Shown here one piece after another: positions 35,301 to 46,059 of a DNA stretch of 64,000 bases. Positions within the stretch are counted from its first letter, which is position 1. Every line of letters starts with the position of its first letter. The DNA comes from Pyrus communis (taxonomy: Eukaryota; Streptophyta; Magnoliopsida; Rosales; Rosaceae). The stretch spans positions 9,037,724-9,101,723 of the forward strand of contig NC_084815.1 in NCBI RefSeq assembly GCF_963583255.1. The letters run 5' to 3'. The position numbers and the translations under genes are program-made. The notes under the pieces are model-generated. The model saw only the letters and a program-made list of their open reading frames with translations, did no database searches and was not told the DNA's origin.

Positions 35301-36630
35301 GCTAGGGGTGATTTCAATACCATGATTATTTATGTGATATGAATTGATGAATTCCGGTTATGAACTCTTGATTCATGAATGCAATTGGCTTAACTATTTG
35401 ATGATTAACTTATTTGTGTTTGTTGATTGAGGGTCGACACTTAATTAGCATGCATGAATATGTGGCTAAAGTTTAAGAAGGTTTCACATAATCGTTACTA
35501 ACTTATACTTGAAAGTAGTGAAGGTTGCTTGTCACGATCGCGTTAAGTTTAATTCTTAGCATGAGTAACATGATGTCATAGTTGCAAATGCTTTGTCAAT
35601 GCTTATGGTTTTCATTATTCTTAATGATCTTCGATTGTATCTCTATTATGATGACATGTAGGGAACTTTTGAGAATGTTTTGGGTTGTCGAATGATGCCA
35701 TCCAATCCAATAATATAAGGAAAATCTGAGGGTTAACTAGTGATGTCACGGTTAATTTGGGGCATTGTCGTTCATATTTCAATGAAGGAATAACTGGAAA
35801 TTGATTCATATGCATAAATATCATGTGTGGAGAAAGAACCTCTAGCTAATTCACCAACCATCTTGTTTCACAACACTTGTTTACAATCTGTCCATTTTTG
35901 CATTTTGTTTGTTTATTTCAACTTCGTCAAAACTAAAACCCCTTTTTTTATTTCCTTGTCCCCAAGTGTCTTAAATCTGTTTTAATTTAGTTTTTATGTT
36001 TTTAAGTCAATTTAGAAGGTTTTAGCAAGCCCTCCTAATCCCCGGTCTAGAACGATCCCTCACTTATCCATTCTACTACAATTGTCAAACGAGGGTTTAA
36101 TTTGTGCGCGTATAAATCTCGCATCAACCATCATGCAATTAAAAAGCAAATCCTCATCATTGTGTTGGAAGGTAACCTACGACACAAACAAACACACAAA
36201 AACAATTCTTTTTGGGTTTTTCAAAACAATTTTTCAAATTTTTATGGGATTTTCGGATTTTTAAGTCAACACACACTAAAACACTCTAAAATAGCTTAAA
36301 AACACTTAAAAACAGCAAGGAACAACATTGGAAGTTATGGGTGATAAAATCCCACGAATTTGCATCAACAACACTTAGTTACCCCCCCCCCCCAACACTT
36401 AAATCAAACATTGTCCTCAATGTTTCAAGCCTAAAATCACACCAAACAAAAGTAAACACACAAACAGCAACTAAACACACTAAGCATGGCAGAATGTAAA
36501 TAACAAAGAGAAGAGGCTAGGGACGCAAATCTGGTTATGGAGTGTAAATGCCATCCTTTCCTTGGTGATTGCATGGGTTGCCTCCCACGAAGCGCTTGTT
36601 TTAACGTCCTACAGCCGGACGATGATATGC
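32362..36630 (-). other. Athila 3' internal region, minus strand, with nested solo LTR
   Basis: No credible gene outside the nested LTR. It includes the polypurine tract (complement at 32362-32376), a segment conserved with 12478-12720 of the other Athila element (32735-32944), T-runs near 33149-33180, and C12 at 36382-36393, the complement of the G-run after integrase. Confidence 0.7.
33804..36126 (+). mobile_element. Solo LTR (Athila-like), plus strand, nested in the minus-strand Athila
   Basis: Begins TGATAGAAGCATATTCATGC, ends CTCGCATCA, flanked by ACCAT at 33799-33803 and 36127-36131. Length 2323 bp. TATAAATA lies at 34887-34894. A duplicated block of about 110 bp containing 'gtttgagttgttggaatg' lies at 35091-35270, as in the solo LTR at 2174-4924. 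It is the sister of 23188-25174. Confidence 0.95.
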
Positions 36631-38856
36631 TTATTCCCCATTGGAGCCCACGGCATGCAATGGGATCTCCTCCACAACATGCTCAACAAAGTTCTCATAG
36701 TAGGGTTTCAACCTATGGCCATTCACCTTGAATTCTTGTCCAGTTTTCAAACTTTGTATTTGGACTGCACCATGCACAAAAACATTAGTGATAACAAATG
36801 GACCAACCCACTTAGAACGTAACTTACCGGGGAATAACCGAAGACGGGAATTAAATAACAACACTTTCTGCCCGATTGAGAAGGTTTTGCCTCTAATCAT
36901 CTTGTCATGGAATGCCTTGGTCTTCTCTTTGTAAATCCGAGCATTCTCATAAGCCTCATGCCTAATCTCTTCAAGCTCGTTCAATTGTAGCTTCCTATGG
37001 TTTCCAGCCGTGTCCAAATCCATATTGAAGGTCTTGACCGCCCAATGTGCCTTGTGTTCAAGCTCCACGGGTAGATGGCATGGCTTGCCATAAACTAGCC
37101 GAAATGGGGACATACCAATGGGCGTTTTGTAAGCCGTTCGATACACCCACAATGCATCCTCCAAATGCAAGCTCCAATCTTTTCTATTTGGCCCAACGGT
37201 CTTTTCCAAGATTTGCTTTATTTCTCGATTTGAAACTTCGACTTGGCCACTGGTTTGGGGGTGATAAGGTGTGGAAACCTTATGCATCACGTTGTACTTC
37301 TTGAGCAACGCCTCAATGGTGCGGTTGCATAAATGAGACCCACCATCGCTTATGAGCACTCTAGGCATCCCAAATTTAGAGAAAATGTTAGATTTGACAA
37401 AATCTGCAACAACTCTAGAATCGTTAGCTCGGGTGGCTTTAGCTTCCACCCACTTTGACGCATAATCAACCGCAAGTAAAATGTAAGTAAAACCAAAAGA
37501 GATAGGGAAAGGACCCATAAAATCAATACCCCAAACATCAAAGATTTCAACAACAAGGATTGGGGCTTGCGGCATTTGGTTTTTTTGGCCTAAACTTCCT
37601 ATCCTTTGACAACGATCACATGTTAAGCAAAAAGCCCTAGCATCTCTAAATAATGTAGGCCAATAAAAACCATTTTCAAGAACCTTAAACGTTGTGCGTT
37701 GTGTGCCAAAGTGTCCACCACATGCATATGTATGGCAAAAACTCAAAATGGAATTAAACTCAGATTCATCAACACAACGACGCACAATCTGATCCGGGCA
37801 GATTTTCCACAAATAAGGGTCGTCCCAAACATAAAAACGTACATCCTTTTTTAGTTTATCACGCTGGGCCTTGCTTAAGGTGTTAGGAAATTGCTTAGAC
37901 ACCAAAAAATTGACCAAATTGGCATACCAAGGGGTACTTACCTCAACGGACAGAAGTTGTTCATCCAGAAACGTTTCTGAAATGGGAAGGGCCTTTTCTT
38001 CACACACCATTCGACTTAGGTGGTCAGCCACCATGTTTTCACATCCCTTCTTGTCCCTAATTTCAATGTCGAATTCTTGAAGTAGGAGCATCCAACGAAT
38101 GAGCCTTGGTTTGGCCTCCTTTTTGGTGAGAAGATACTTCAAGGTTGCATGGTCAGTGAAAACAATTACTTTAGTACCAATTAGATATGATCTAAACTTA
38201 TCTAATGCAAATACAACCGCCAAAAGTTCTTTTTCAGTTGTAGAATAATTCAATTGAGCATCATTTAAGGTGCGTGAAGCATAATAAATAACATGTGGCT
38301 GTTTGTTTTTCCTTTGGCCCAAAACAGCTCCAAGGGCATAATCTGATGCATCACACATCAATTCAAAGGGAATGGACCAATTTGGTGGAGTAATGATTGG
38401 TGCCGTGGTGAGGAGGTCCTTGAGATGGTTGAATGCTTTCTCACATGCCTCGTTGAACTCGAAAGATACTTCCTTTTGTAGGAGACGACATAGGGGTTGT
38501 GCAATCTTGGAAAAGTCCTTGATAAATCGTCGATAGAATCCTGCATGACCAAGAAAAGAAGGAACCTCTCTCACCGAAGTAGGAGAGGGTAAGTAGCGTA
38601 CAAGATCTATTTTAGACTTATCAACTTCAATTCCTTTTTCAGAGATTATATGACCCAAAACAATACCTTGTTTAACCATAAAGTGGCATTTCTCCCAATT
38701 TAACACAAGGTTTGTTTCAACACAACGTTTCAAGATTAAAGTGAGATTACCCAAACAATTATCAAGGGAATCACCAAACACACTAAAGTCATCCATGAAT
38801 ATCTCAATAATCCTCTCAACATAATGTGTCGATATGCAAACGTTCCAAAGGGACAA
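36631..38856 (-). pseudogene. pol: RT C-terminal part, RNase H and integrase of minus-strand Athila
   Basis: An open stretch of 741 codons. It has FMDDFSVFG near its start (RT catalytic motif), RNase H ([42 protein letters not shown]), the zinc-binding [10 protein letters not shown] ... CLTCDRCQR, an integrase core with D-D-E in [21 protein letters not shown] and [13 protein letters not shown], and the end [13 protein letters not shown]. There are no stops inside. The first dozen codons are out of frame relative to the family because of the upstream RT deletion, so this is half of a broken pol and not a gene with its own start. Confidence 0.9.
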
Positions 38857-40802
38857 GTAAAAGTGGTATTTTCTTGATCATCCGGGGCAATAACAATTTG
38901 ATTATAACCAGAATATCTGTCAAGAAAACAATAAAAGGAATGACCCACTAACCTCTCAAGCATTTGTTCTAGGAATGGCAATGGGAAGTGGTCCTTCCTT
39001 GTGGTGGCGTTTATCTTCCTATAATCAATGCATACGCGCCAACCGGTTTGGATTCGGGTGGGCACAAGCTCATTCTCTGCATTCTCCACAACCGTCACTC
39101 CAGATTTCTTGGGAACACATTGGATAGGTGAAACCCAACGGCTATCGGAGATGGGGTAAATCACTCCACAATCAAGGAGTTTGATTATCTCCTTTTTCAC
39201 CACTTCCATCATCGGAGGGTTGAGATGGCGTTGAGCCTCTCTAGTTGGTTTGACCCCCTCCTCAAGAAATATGTGATGCATACATGTTGTGGGACTAATA
39301 ACTTTAATATCGGCCAAGGTCCAACCTAGGGCAGATTTGAACTCCTTCAAAACACGCACTAGTTTCTCTTCTTCTTGTGCTGTGAGTGATGAAGAAATAA
39401 TGGCAGGTAAGGTCTCCTTTTTCCCTAAGAAAATGTACTTCAAATGGCTAGGTAGTGGTTTGAAATCAAGGATAGGTGCCTGAATTATGGATGGAAGCAA
39501 CTTGTTAGTCGAAATGGGAATTGAATCAAAGTTAGAAGACTTACCATCGTGCTTAGGCAATGACTCAAAGGCAGCAACCAACTCAATGTATTCCTCACTA
39601 GGAGGCACGGCATGGGATAGAGTATGTGTGTCATGGGTTAGCAAAAGTTCCCCTCCCTTGGTTTTGAGTTCCATGCTTCTTGTAATGACATTTTCAAGTG
39701 CATCGGCGTTCAACTCTTCAAGGTATCCCTGCGCCAAAAAGTCAACTATATCAATGGAGAAACATGAATGATCCTCACTAGGATACTTAATAGAATCAGA
39801 GAGATTAAAATTAACAACTTCCCTATCAAATTCCATGGACAAAGTTTCATTAAACACATCAATCTTCGTCTGAGCCGTCTTCATGAATGGCCGTCCAAGG
39901 AGGATTGGCAATGAAGGGGCATGGTTAGATTCATCCATCTCGAGCACATAGAAATCCGCCGGAAAGATTAAATGATTGACCTGCACTAACACATCTTCCA
40001 AAACTCCCTTTGGATAGGCATTAGATCTATCGGTCAATTGTATGATCACACCATCATTTTTCAATACTCCTAGGTTCATAGATGCATAAATTGAATATAG
40101 CATGACATTTATAGAGGCACCTAGGTCTAGCATGGCAGATTCAAAATGAGTGTTACCTATGACACAAGGAATGGTAAAACTACCCGGATCTTTGCATTTG
40201 GGGGGTAGTTTGCATTGCAAGATGGCGGAGACATTTTCACCTACCTTTACCACCTCTTTGGTCGACATCCTCTTCCTAGTGGTGCAAAGCTCCTTTAAAA
40301 ACTTGGCGTATCTCGGGACTTGCTTGATTGCATCCAAGAGGGGTATGTTAACTTGAACTTTCCTAAATGTCTCAAGGATGTCCTTCTCGGCTTCTTCTTT
40401 CTTTGTTTGCATGAACCTACTAGGAAAAGGCACATTCGAAGGAAACACATTAGCAGGAACGGAATTTGACACATTCTTACCCTTTTTGGACAAATTGGAC
40501 AGTTTGGGATCACTAGAAACTTGCGACAAAGGTGTTTCCACCTTTGTCGTGGGTTGGCTTGCTTCCTCCTCTTCAATTTTCAGTTTTTCAACCTCTTTGG
40601 GACCTGATGGTGATGGTGGAGGACCTGCCCCAACTTCTTTTCCACTTCTCAAGAGTATGGCCTTCGTACTTTCAAAGCCTTCCTTTGGGTTTGGAATGGT
40701 AGAACTAGGAAGTTGGCCTTGATCACGAAACTTCCCTACAAAATCTGCAATCTGCCCAATTTGTTTCTCCAATTGATCCACCCTCTTGTCTTGGTTTTGC
40801 AT
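38835..40802 (-). pseudogene. pol: gag C-terminus, protease and N-terminal RT of minus-strand Athila
   Basis: An open stretch beginning MQNQDKRVDQLEKQ. The protease has the active segment MLDLGASINVM, with the glycine that the plus-strand element lost, and LPILLGRPFMKT. RT starts at VCIDYRKINATTRKDHFPLP and proceeds to FLDRYSGYNQI, where R replaces the usual G after the catalytic D. Right after PFGTFAYR, about 64 nt present in the plus-strand element are missing, shifting the frame just before the FMDD motif. RT is therefore split and lacks a core segment. Confidence 0.9.
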
Positions 40803-40826
40803 GGCTTTGGCTTGATTCTCTTGCCC

Positions 40827-42018
40827 CTAAGACAAATTAGTTAGTAACTTAAGAAGTGTATCATTGTCTAGGGATGTACCTGAAGCATTTGGGCCAGATT
40901 GTTGTGGAGCATGTGTGGGTGCGTATGGCTTAGTGAAGAAACCCGGAGGTTGTTGTCTAAAGCCTCCTTGTTGCGGTGGTTGTTGGGGCTCCCTCCACTT
41001 GAAGTTTGGGTGGTCTCTCCAACCTGGATTATATGTGTTAGAATATAGATCGTTCCTTGGTTGATTTTGGCCTTGAAATCCAATTGCATTTGCGTTTTCC
41101 CATCCACCATTTTCAATTAGTTGTGGGCACTTCTCAGAAGCATGTCCTTGGATAGAACACACTCCGCATACAATTGGTCCTTGCATCCTCATTCCTTCGG
41201 CCATTTGAGACACAATGGAAGTAAGATTAGCTAATTGTGAATGAATGTCGGGTGTGGAACTTACCTCATGAACTTGCTGCCGTGGGGGCCCTCTTTGGCC
41301 TACTCCTTCGTATTGTTAAGCGTTCAACGCTCGATTAGCAATTAAGATCTTGGCAGCCATGGGTGTCTTGTCCACCAATGCTCCTCCTTCATCTCATGCT
41401 GTGGACAAGAAGCAACAAGTGATTTAAAACGTTCATGATATGTAGGAAAAGACTCACCTTCATCTTGCTGAATTCCACTTATCCTTTTACGTAGAATGAT
41501 GATTCGAGAAGTTGGGAAAAACTTCTCCAGAAATGCCCTCTTCATACTTTCCCATGATGTGACAGTTCCGGGAGCTAATTCATACAACCAATCTTTGGCT
41601 TTGTCCATTAAAGAGAATGGAAAAGCCTTTATCTTCAAAATACTTCCATCGACGTTGATAGAAGTCATGCTTGAACACACCACTTCGAATTCTTTCAGAT
41701 GCTTGTTTGGATCCTCCATGGACAACCCATGGTCTTACCTTGGGCAGGCGTGGGATATTGGATACACAAAGGTCTAGCATTATCCAATCTCGAAGCAGAA
41801 AGCTCCTTGAGTGTCCGGTTGTCCACGGCCATGCCTTGTGTTTCTTCAAAAATCTGATCCGTAGCCTCTTCTTCCTCTTTTAGGACTTGTTCTTCAAGGT
41901 CAGGTTCTGGGCTTAGTGGATTTGATTCGTGTTGCTTCCTCTTTCGTCTCAAAGTCCTCTCGAAATCGCTGTCAAAGTCCAAGATATGCTCACGAATCGG
42001 TTGAGAACTCCGAGTCAT
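40827..42018 (-). pseudogene. gag: gag of minus-strand Athila element (broken)
   Basis: Starts MTRSSQPIREHILDFDSDFE at 42018. Compared with the plus-strand copy it lacks roughly 50 nt after QYPTPAQGKT (near 41725) and roughly 70 nt after HEMKEE (near 41390), both shifting frame. A stop lies near 41314-41316 where QQYEG is expected, and a TAG near 40827-40829 lies before the next open part. A zinc knuckle CGVCSIQGHASEKC is intact at about 41165-41124, followed by a P/Q/G-rich tail. Confidence 0.87.
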
Positions 42019-42120
42019 AAACTAGTACCTAAAACAAGAAAAACAAAACAAGGTCAGAAACTTTAACAAAATAAAATAAACAGAAAGTAAACAATCCAAG
42101 GGATTAGCAAAGTTGCTAAT

Positions 42121-42137
42121 CCCCGGCAACGGCGCCA
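42121..42137 (-). promoter_or_regulatory. Primer binding site, tRNA-Asp type (minus)
   Basis: CCCCGGCAACGGCGCCA on the plus strand equals the tRNA-Asp 3' end, so the minus-strand element has its complement. It lies six bases inside the 5' LTR (42144). Confidence 0.92.
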
Positions 42138-42143
42138 AAAATT

Positions 42144-44266
42144 TGATGCGAAATAATTAAGCACACAAATTAAAACCCTCTTTTGACAATTGTAGTATAT
42201 GTATAAGTAGGGATCGTTCTAAACCGGGGATTAGGAGGGATTGCTAAATCACTTGAAAACTGACTCAAAAACGTAAAACAAAGGTTAAAACACTAAACTA
42301 GACTCAAAGAATGCAAAACTAAACACTAAAACACTAAAACAAACCAAAAGACTCAAAACAGCAACAAAACACTCAAAACTGCCATAAAAACACAATCTGG
42401 GCAATTTTGAACACCTAACACTAATTTGGACGAATTTGGGTTATAACTTGAATCACAACACTTAGAAACACAAACTAAGACACTTTCTAACTAAATTGAA
42501 ACACTAAAGTAAAGGGGGATTTAGTTTTGACGAAATTAAAACAAAGAAAACAGATTGTAAAAACGAATTTGATGAAAATATGGATGGAATGCTAGCTAGA
42601 AGGTTCTCCTCCACACATGTCACACTTGCATACAAGATGATTTTCAGTTGTTCTTTCGATGAATCATGAAACTCAACACCCCGGGTTAATTAGGTTCGCT
42701 TAAATTAACCTTCAAGTTCTCCTTAAATTAATGAATTGGATGGGAAAACGCATACAACAATTCAAAACATTCTCCAAAAAGTCTTTCACGTGAAAAGCAC
42801 AATAAAGATACAATCAAAGATCATTAATTAACATGAAAACTATAAGTGTTGACGAGGTATTCGTTACTATGATGAGCATGAAACTAGTGCCAAGAATTCA
42901 TTTAACGTGATCGTTTATAAGCGACCTCCACTACTTGTGAATATAAGTTTGTAACTATTAGGTGAAACTCCCTTATATTCTAGCATCATATTCATGCATG
43001 AAAACTAAGCGTGCACTCTCAATAAGCATACACGAATAAGTTATCAATCAAGCAGTTAAACAAATTGCATCCACAACTCATGAAATTCCAACTGAAGGTA
43101 ATCAATTTATATTGCAAGCATATACATGGTTTTGAATCACCCCCTAGCTAACTAGGGGTTTAGCCTCTCATGTTCATAGAAAGAGAAATAAAATTGAAAT
43201 TAAACATAGAGAACAAAAGATTGATTACACCTAGAACGCCCAACGATTCCACTTTGAATTTTTGCATGTTCAAGCTCCTCTTTCTTCTTCTCCTTGCTGC
43301 GGCACAGAGGTCTTAGGGTGATTTTGGATGTGATTTTGGTTTCGGAGGGGATTTAGGATGGTAAAGGGTTACGGCAGAGAGGTGGAAGGTGGCTGCAATG
43401 GTGTGTAAGTGTATGGAGGTGTAGAATGGTGGCTGGAATAGATGGAAGGTTGCGGATTGAAGGTGGAAGAGTGATGGTGGCTGCAGCAAGGTATGGAATG
43501 ATGAATGAATCTCCCTAGGGTGCGGCTTAAGTCCAAGTATATAAAGGGTTTTCAGAAATTAAAACCCTAACTTATTTTGGTTAACTAAAATTAAGTCAAA
43601 GGCTTCTAAAATTAGGAAATCAAATCAGAAACTAAAAGGAAATTGGCTAAAATATGCAGCTAGGGTTTTATTTGAAAGGGGAATGTGTTTAAGTGCAGAA
43701 AATAGGAAATAAGGACCCCCCTTGCACGGCAAGGGAAAAGGAAAGGTTAAGAGGTGCGGCTTAATGCTTTAGGAAAGGTGAAGTGTCCTAAAACTGAAGG
43801 GAAAAGGGGTCCCTTGCACGGCAAGGGATGGGGAGAAAGGGAAAGGTGCGGCAAAGGTCCCTAAGGGGTCTAGGGCCTTTGTTTTGTGTCCTAAAGTGCA
43901 GACGAGGCCTTCAAAGTGGCTGGAAAATAAGGACTTTTAAGATTAGGAAAGGTTACCAAAATGGGAAACCTTGGCTTAACTTTCCTACTTCAAGTAGGAA
44001 GCCTTGTTGGAGTAGGAATCCTTGTTCTTCTAGGAATCCTCATGTGAGTAGGAATCCATCTTCAATTATGAATTCATATTTCTTCAAGTCTTCAACTCAT
44101 TCATTCCTCTTTTGCTCCAAAAGACTCCAATTTGCATCTTTTTGCACACTTTGGCTTTATAATCTGATAACACACAAAAGTGACTTTAAACACTAAAATA
44201 ACTAAGGAAACACAACATAAATGCACGAGAACAAGCCAATTAAGTCGCATAAATATGCTCCTATCA
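42144..44266 (-). repeat. 5' LTR of minus-strand Athila element
   Basis: 2123 bp, partner of 30237-32361. On the plus strand it begins TGATGCG and ends CTATCA. A short tandem word present twice in the left LTR near 30645-30665 ('acagattgtaa') is single here. Confidence 0.94.
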
Positions 44267-45925
44267 ATGGACGAAATTGAAGTCAAGAGAGGCTAGGAAA
44301 GGCTACAAATCTGGAGAAAGAAGTTCTAATGCAAAGAAGATAAGGAAAGAGCAAGAAATAAGGAACCCTATCCAACCTTATCTTATCCTATCCTAACCAA
44401 TCTTATCCTTTCCTAAATCTAACATTATCCTATATTATCCTATCCAAATCAGGTTGTGCCTTAAATCTAGCTATTTAGAAGGGATTAGATATACATTTAA
44501 ACACATAAACTCATATTCTAGAAGCCTAAACCTTTATGTGCCGCATATATGCCATTCCTTGGAAGTTTAGGAGTTGTAATCCTTCTCCTACAAAGGTGCA
44601 CCCCTTAGTCTTTGTTCTTCTAGAAATCTAACCTAAACATTCTTTCTAGAAGCCTATACCTGATCCTAATTGAATGCCGCAGGTTAGTATCCCTTTCCCC
44701 CTAGGTTTCTGGCAAACCATAACCCTTATCCCATTTGTTTTTAATGTTGAAGTTTAATTATCTTTGTTTTGCGAACATGAGGAGCTAAACTTGTTTTAGC
44801 TAGAGGAGACTTTGAAACCATGATTATATTTGCAATATGAATTGATTACTTTCAGTTGTGATTTCATAAATCGTGAATACAATTTACTTAACTGTTTGAT
44901 TAAGAACTTATTCTTGTGTGTTGATTAAGAGGGCCCGGTTAGTTTGCATGCATGAATTTGATGCTAAAATATAAGGGAGTTTCACCTAATCGTTATGAAC
45001 TTATATTTATAAGTAGTGGAGGTTGCTAGTCACAATTGTGTTAAGTAAATTCTTAGCAGGAGTATCATACTGTTTATAGTTACGAATGCCTTGTCAATGC
45101 TTATGATTTTCACAAAGCTTAATGATCTTTGATTGTATCTCTATTATGCTGTTCATGTAGGGTACTATTGAAGAATAATTTGATTGCCGATGCATATTCC
45201 ATCTAATTAATGACTTAAGGAAAATCTGAGGGTTAATTAGTGTTGTTCATGGCTAATCTGGGGTGTTGAGGTTCATGGTTTATTGGAAAAGCAACTGGAA
45301 ATCAATTTGTATGCAAGTGTGTCATGTGTGGAGAAGGACCCCCTAGCTAGCTTATCACCCATAGTTTTCCCTAATTTCGTCCAAGTTGTTTAGAGTCTTT
45401 ACAATATGTTTGTTTTTACCTGAATTTCATCCAAAATCCAATTCCCCTTTACTTTGTTGTGTCAAATTAGTTAGAACTAGAAAAATTGCCCGCACTTCGC
45501 TACGGGTTTTGGAACTATTATCCACAACAGGTATGAATAATTTGCATAGAAAGGTGCACTACAAAGTATTAGTCAGCTCATGTAATACATACAAATTTTC
45601 AAGCTATTATCCACAACAGGCATGAATAAAGTGCACAAAAAAATATTAGTCAGCTCATGCATAACATACAAATTTTCAAGCTTTGAATTGCCTTGTTCGC
45701 AAGTCAGTATTCTGTTCTGTTTACAACCATTGAACTTATTATGTGAATCCAAAGTGGAAAAGCCAGGAAGACATTCACAAACCCAAATCAAACTCACCAA
45801 ATCTGACATTAAAGAATAAATTATATAAAGTGACATATTGAAAGAAACTCAAAAGAGATTAGAAAGAAAAAGAGATTGCACCGGAGGAAGCGGGAAAGCG
45901 AGGAGAGACGCAGGTGTAGAGGTCA

Positions 45926-46057
45926 ATGGAGAAAGCCACTGCCAAGAAACCCAAGCTTAAAGAAGCCCTCTTTGATGCGATGGAACAACATGCTAGGCAA
46001 TATAGAAAACAAATGGAACAAAACTTTAACCAAACAAAAGGAATAAGCAATTATTAA
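45926..46057 (+). other. Short ORF in the Helitron, possible captured fragment
   Basis: A 43-codon reading frame begins MEKATAKKPKLKEALFDAME and is charged and helix-like, unlike the surrounding AT-rich sequence. I do not recognise it. The local base composition (45880-45980) is richer in G and C than its neighbours. It may be an exon piece captured by the Helitron, or chance. Confidence 0.2.
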
Positions 46058-46059
46058 AA

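Larger units (their letters stand above)
30237..44266 (-). mobile_element. Full-length Athila-like Ty3/gypsy retrotransposon, minus strand, defective
   Basis: LTRs at 30237-32361 (3') and 42144-44266 (5'), both TGATGCG...CTATCA on the plus strand, flanked by ATGGA at 30232-30236 and 44267-44271. The tRNA-Asp primer site is at 42137-42121, gag begins at 42018, pol ends at 36631, and the polypurine tract is near 32362-32376. A solo LTR (33804-36126) splits its 3' internal region. It is closely related to the plus-strand element at 445-15224 but distinct in LTR and protein. Several short deletions break gag and RT, whereas the RNase H-integrase part is open. Confidence 0.95.

Noticed and set aside
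42121..42137. tRNA-Asp gene fragment
   Set aside because: Only the last 17 bases match and they lie at the expected primer-site position next to an LTR.
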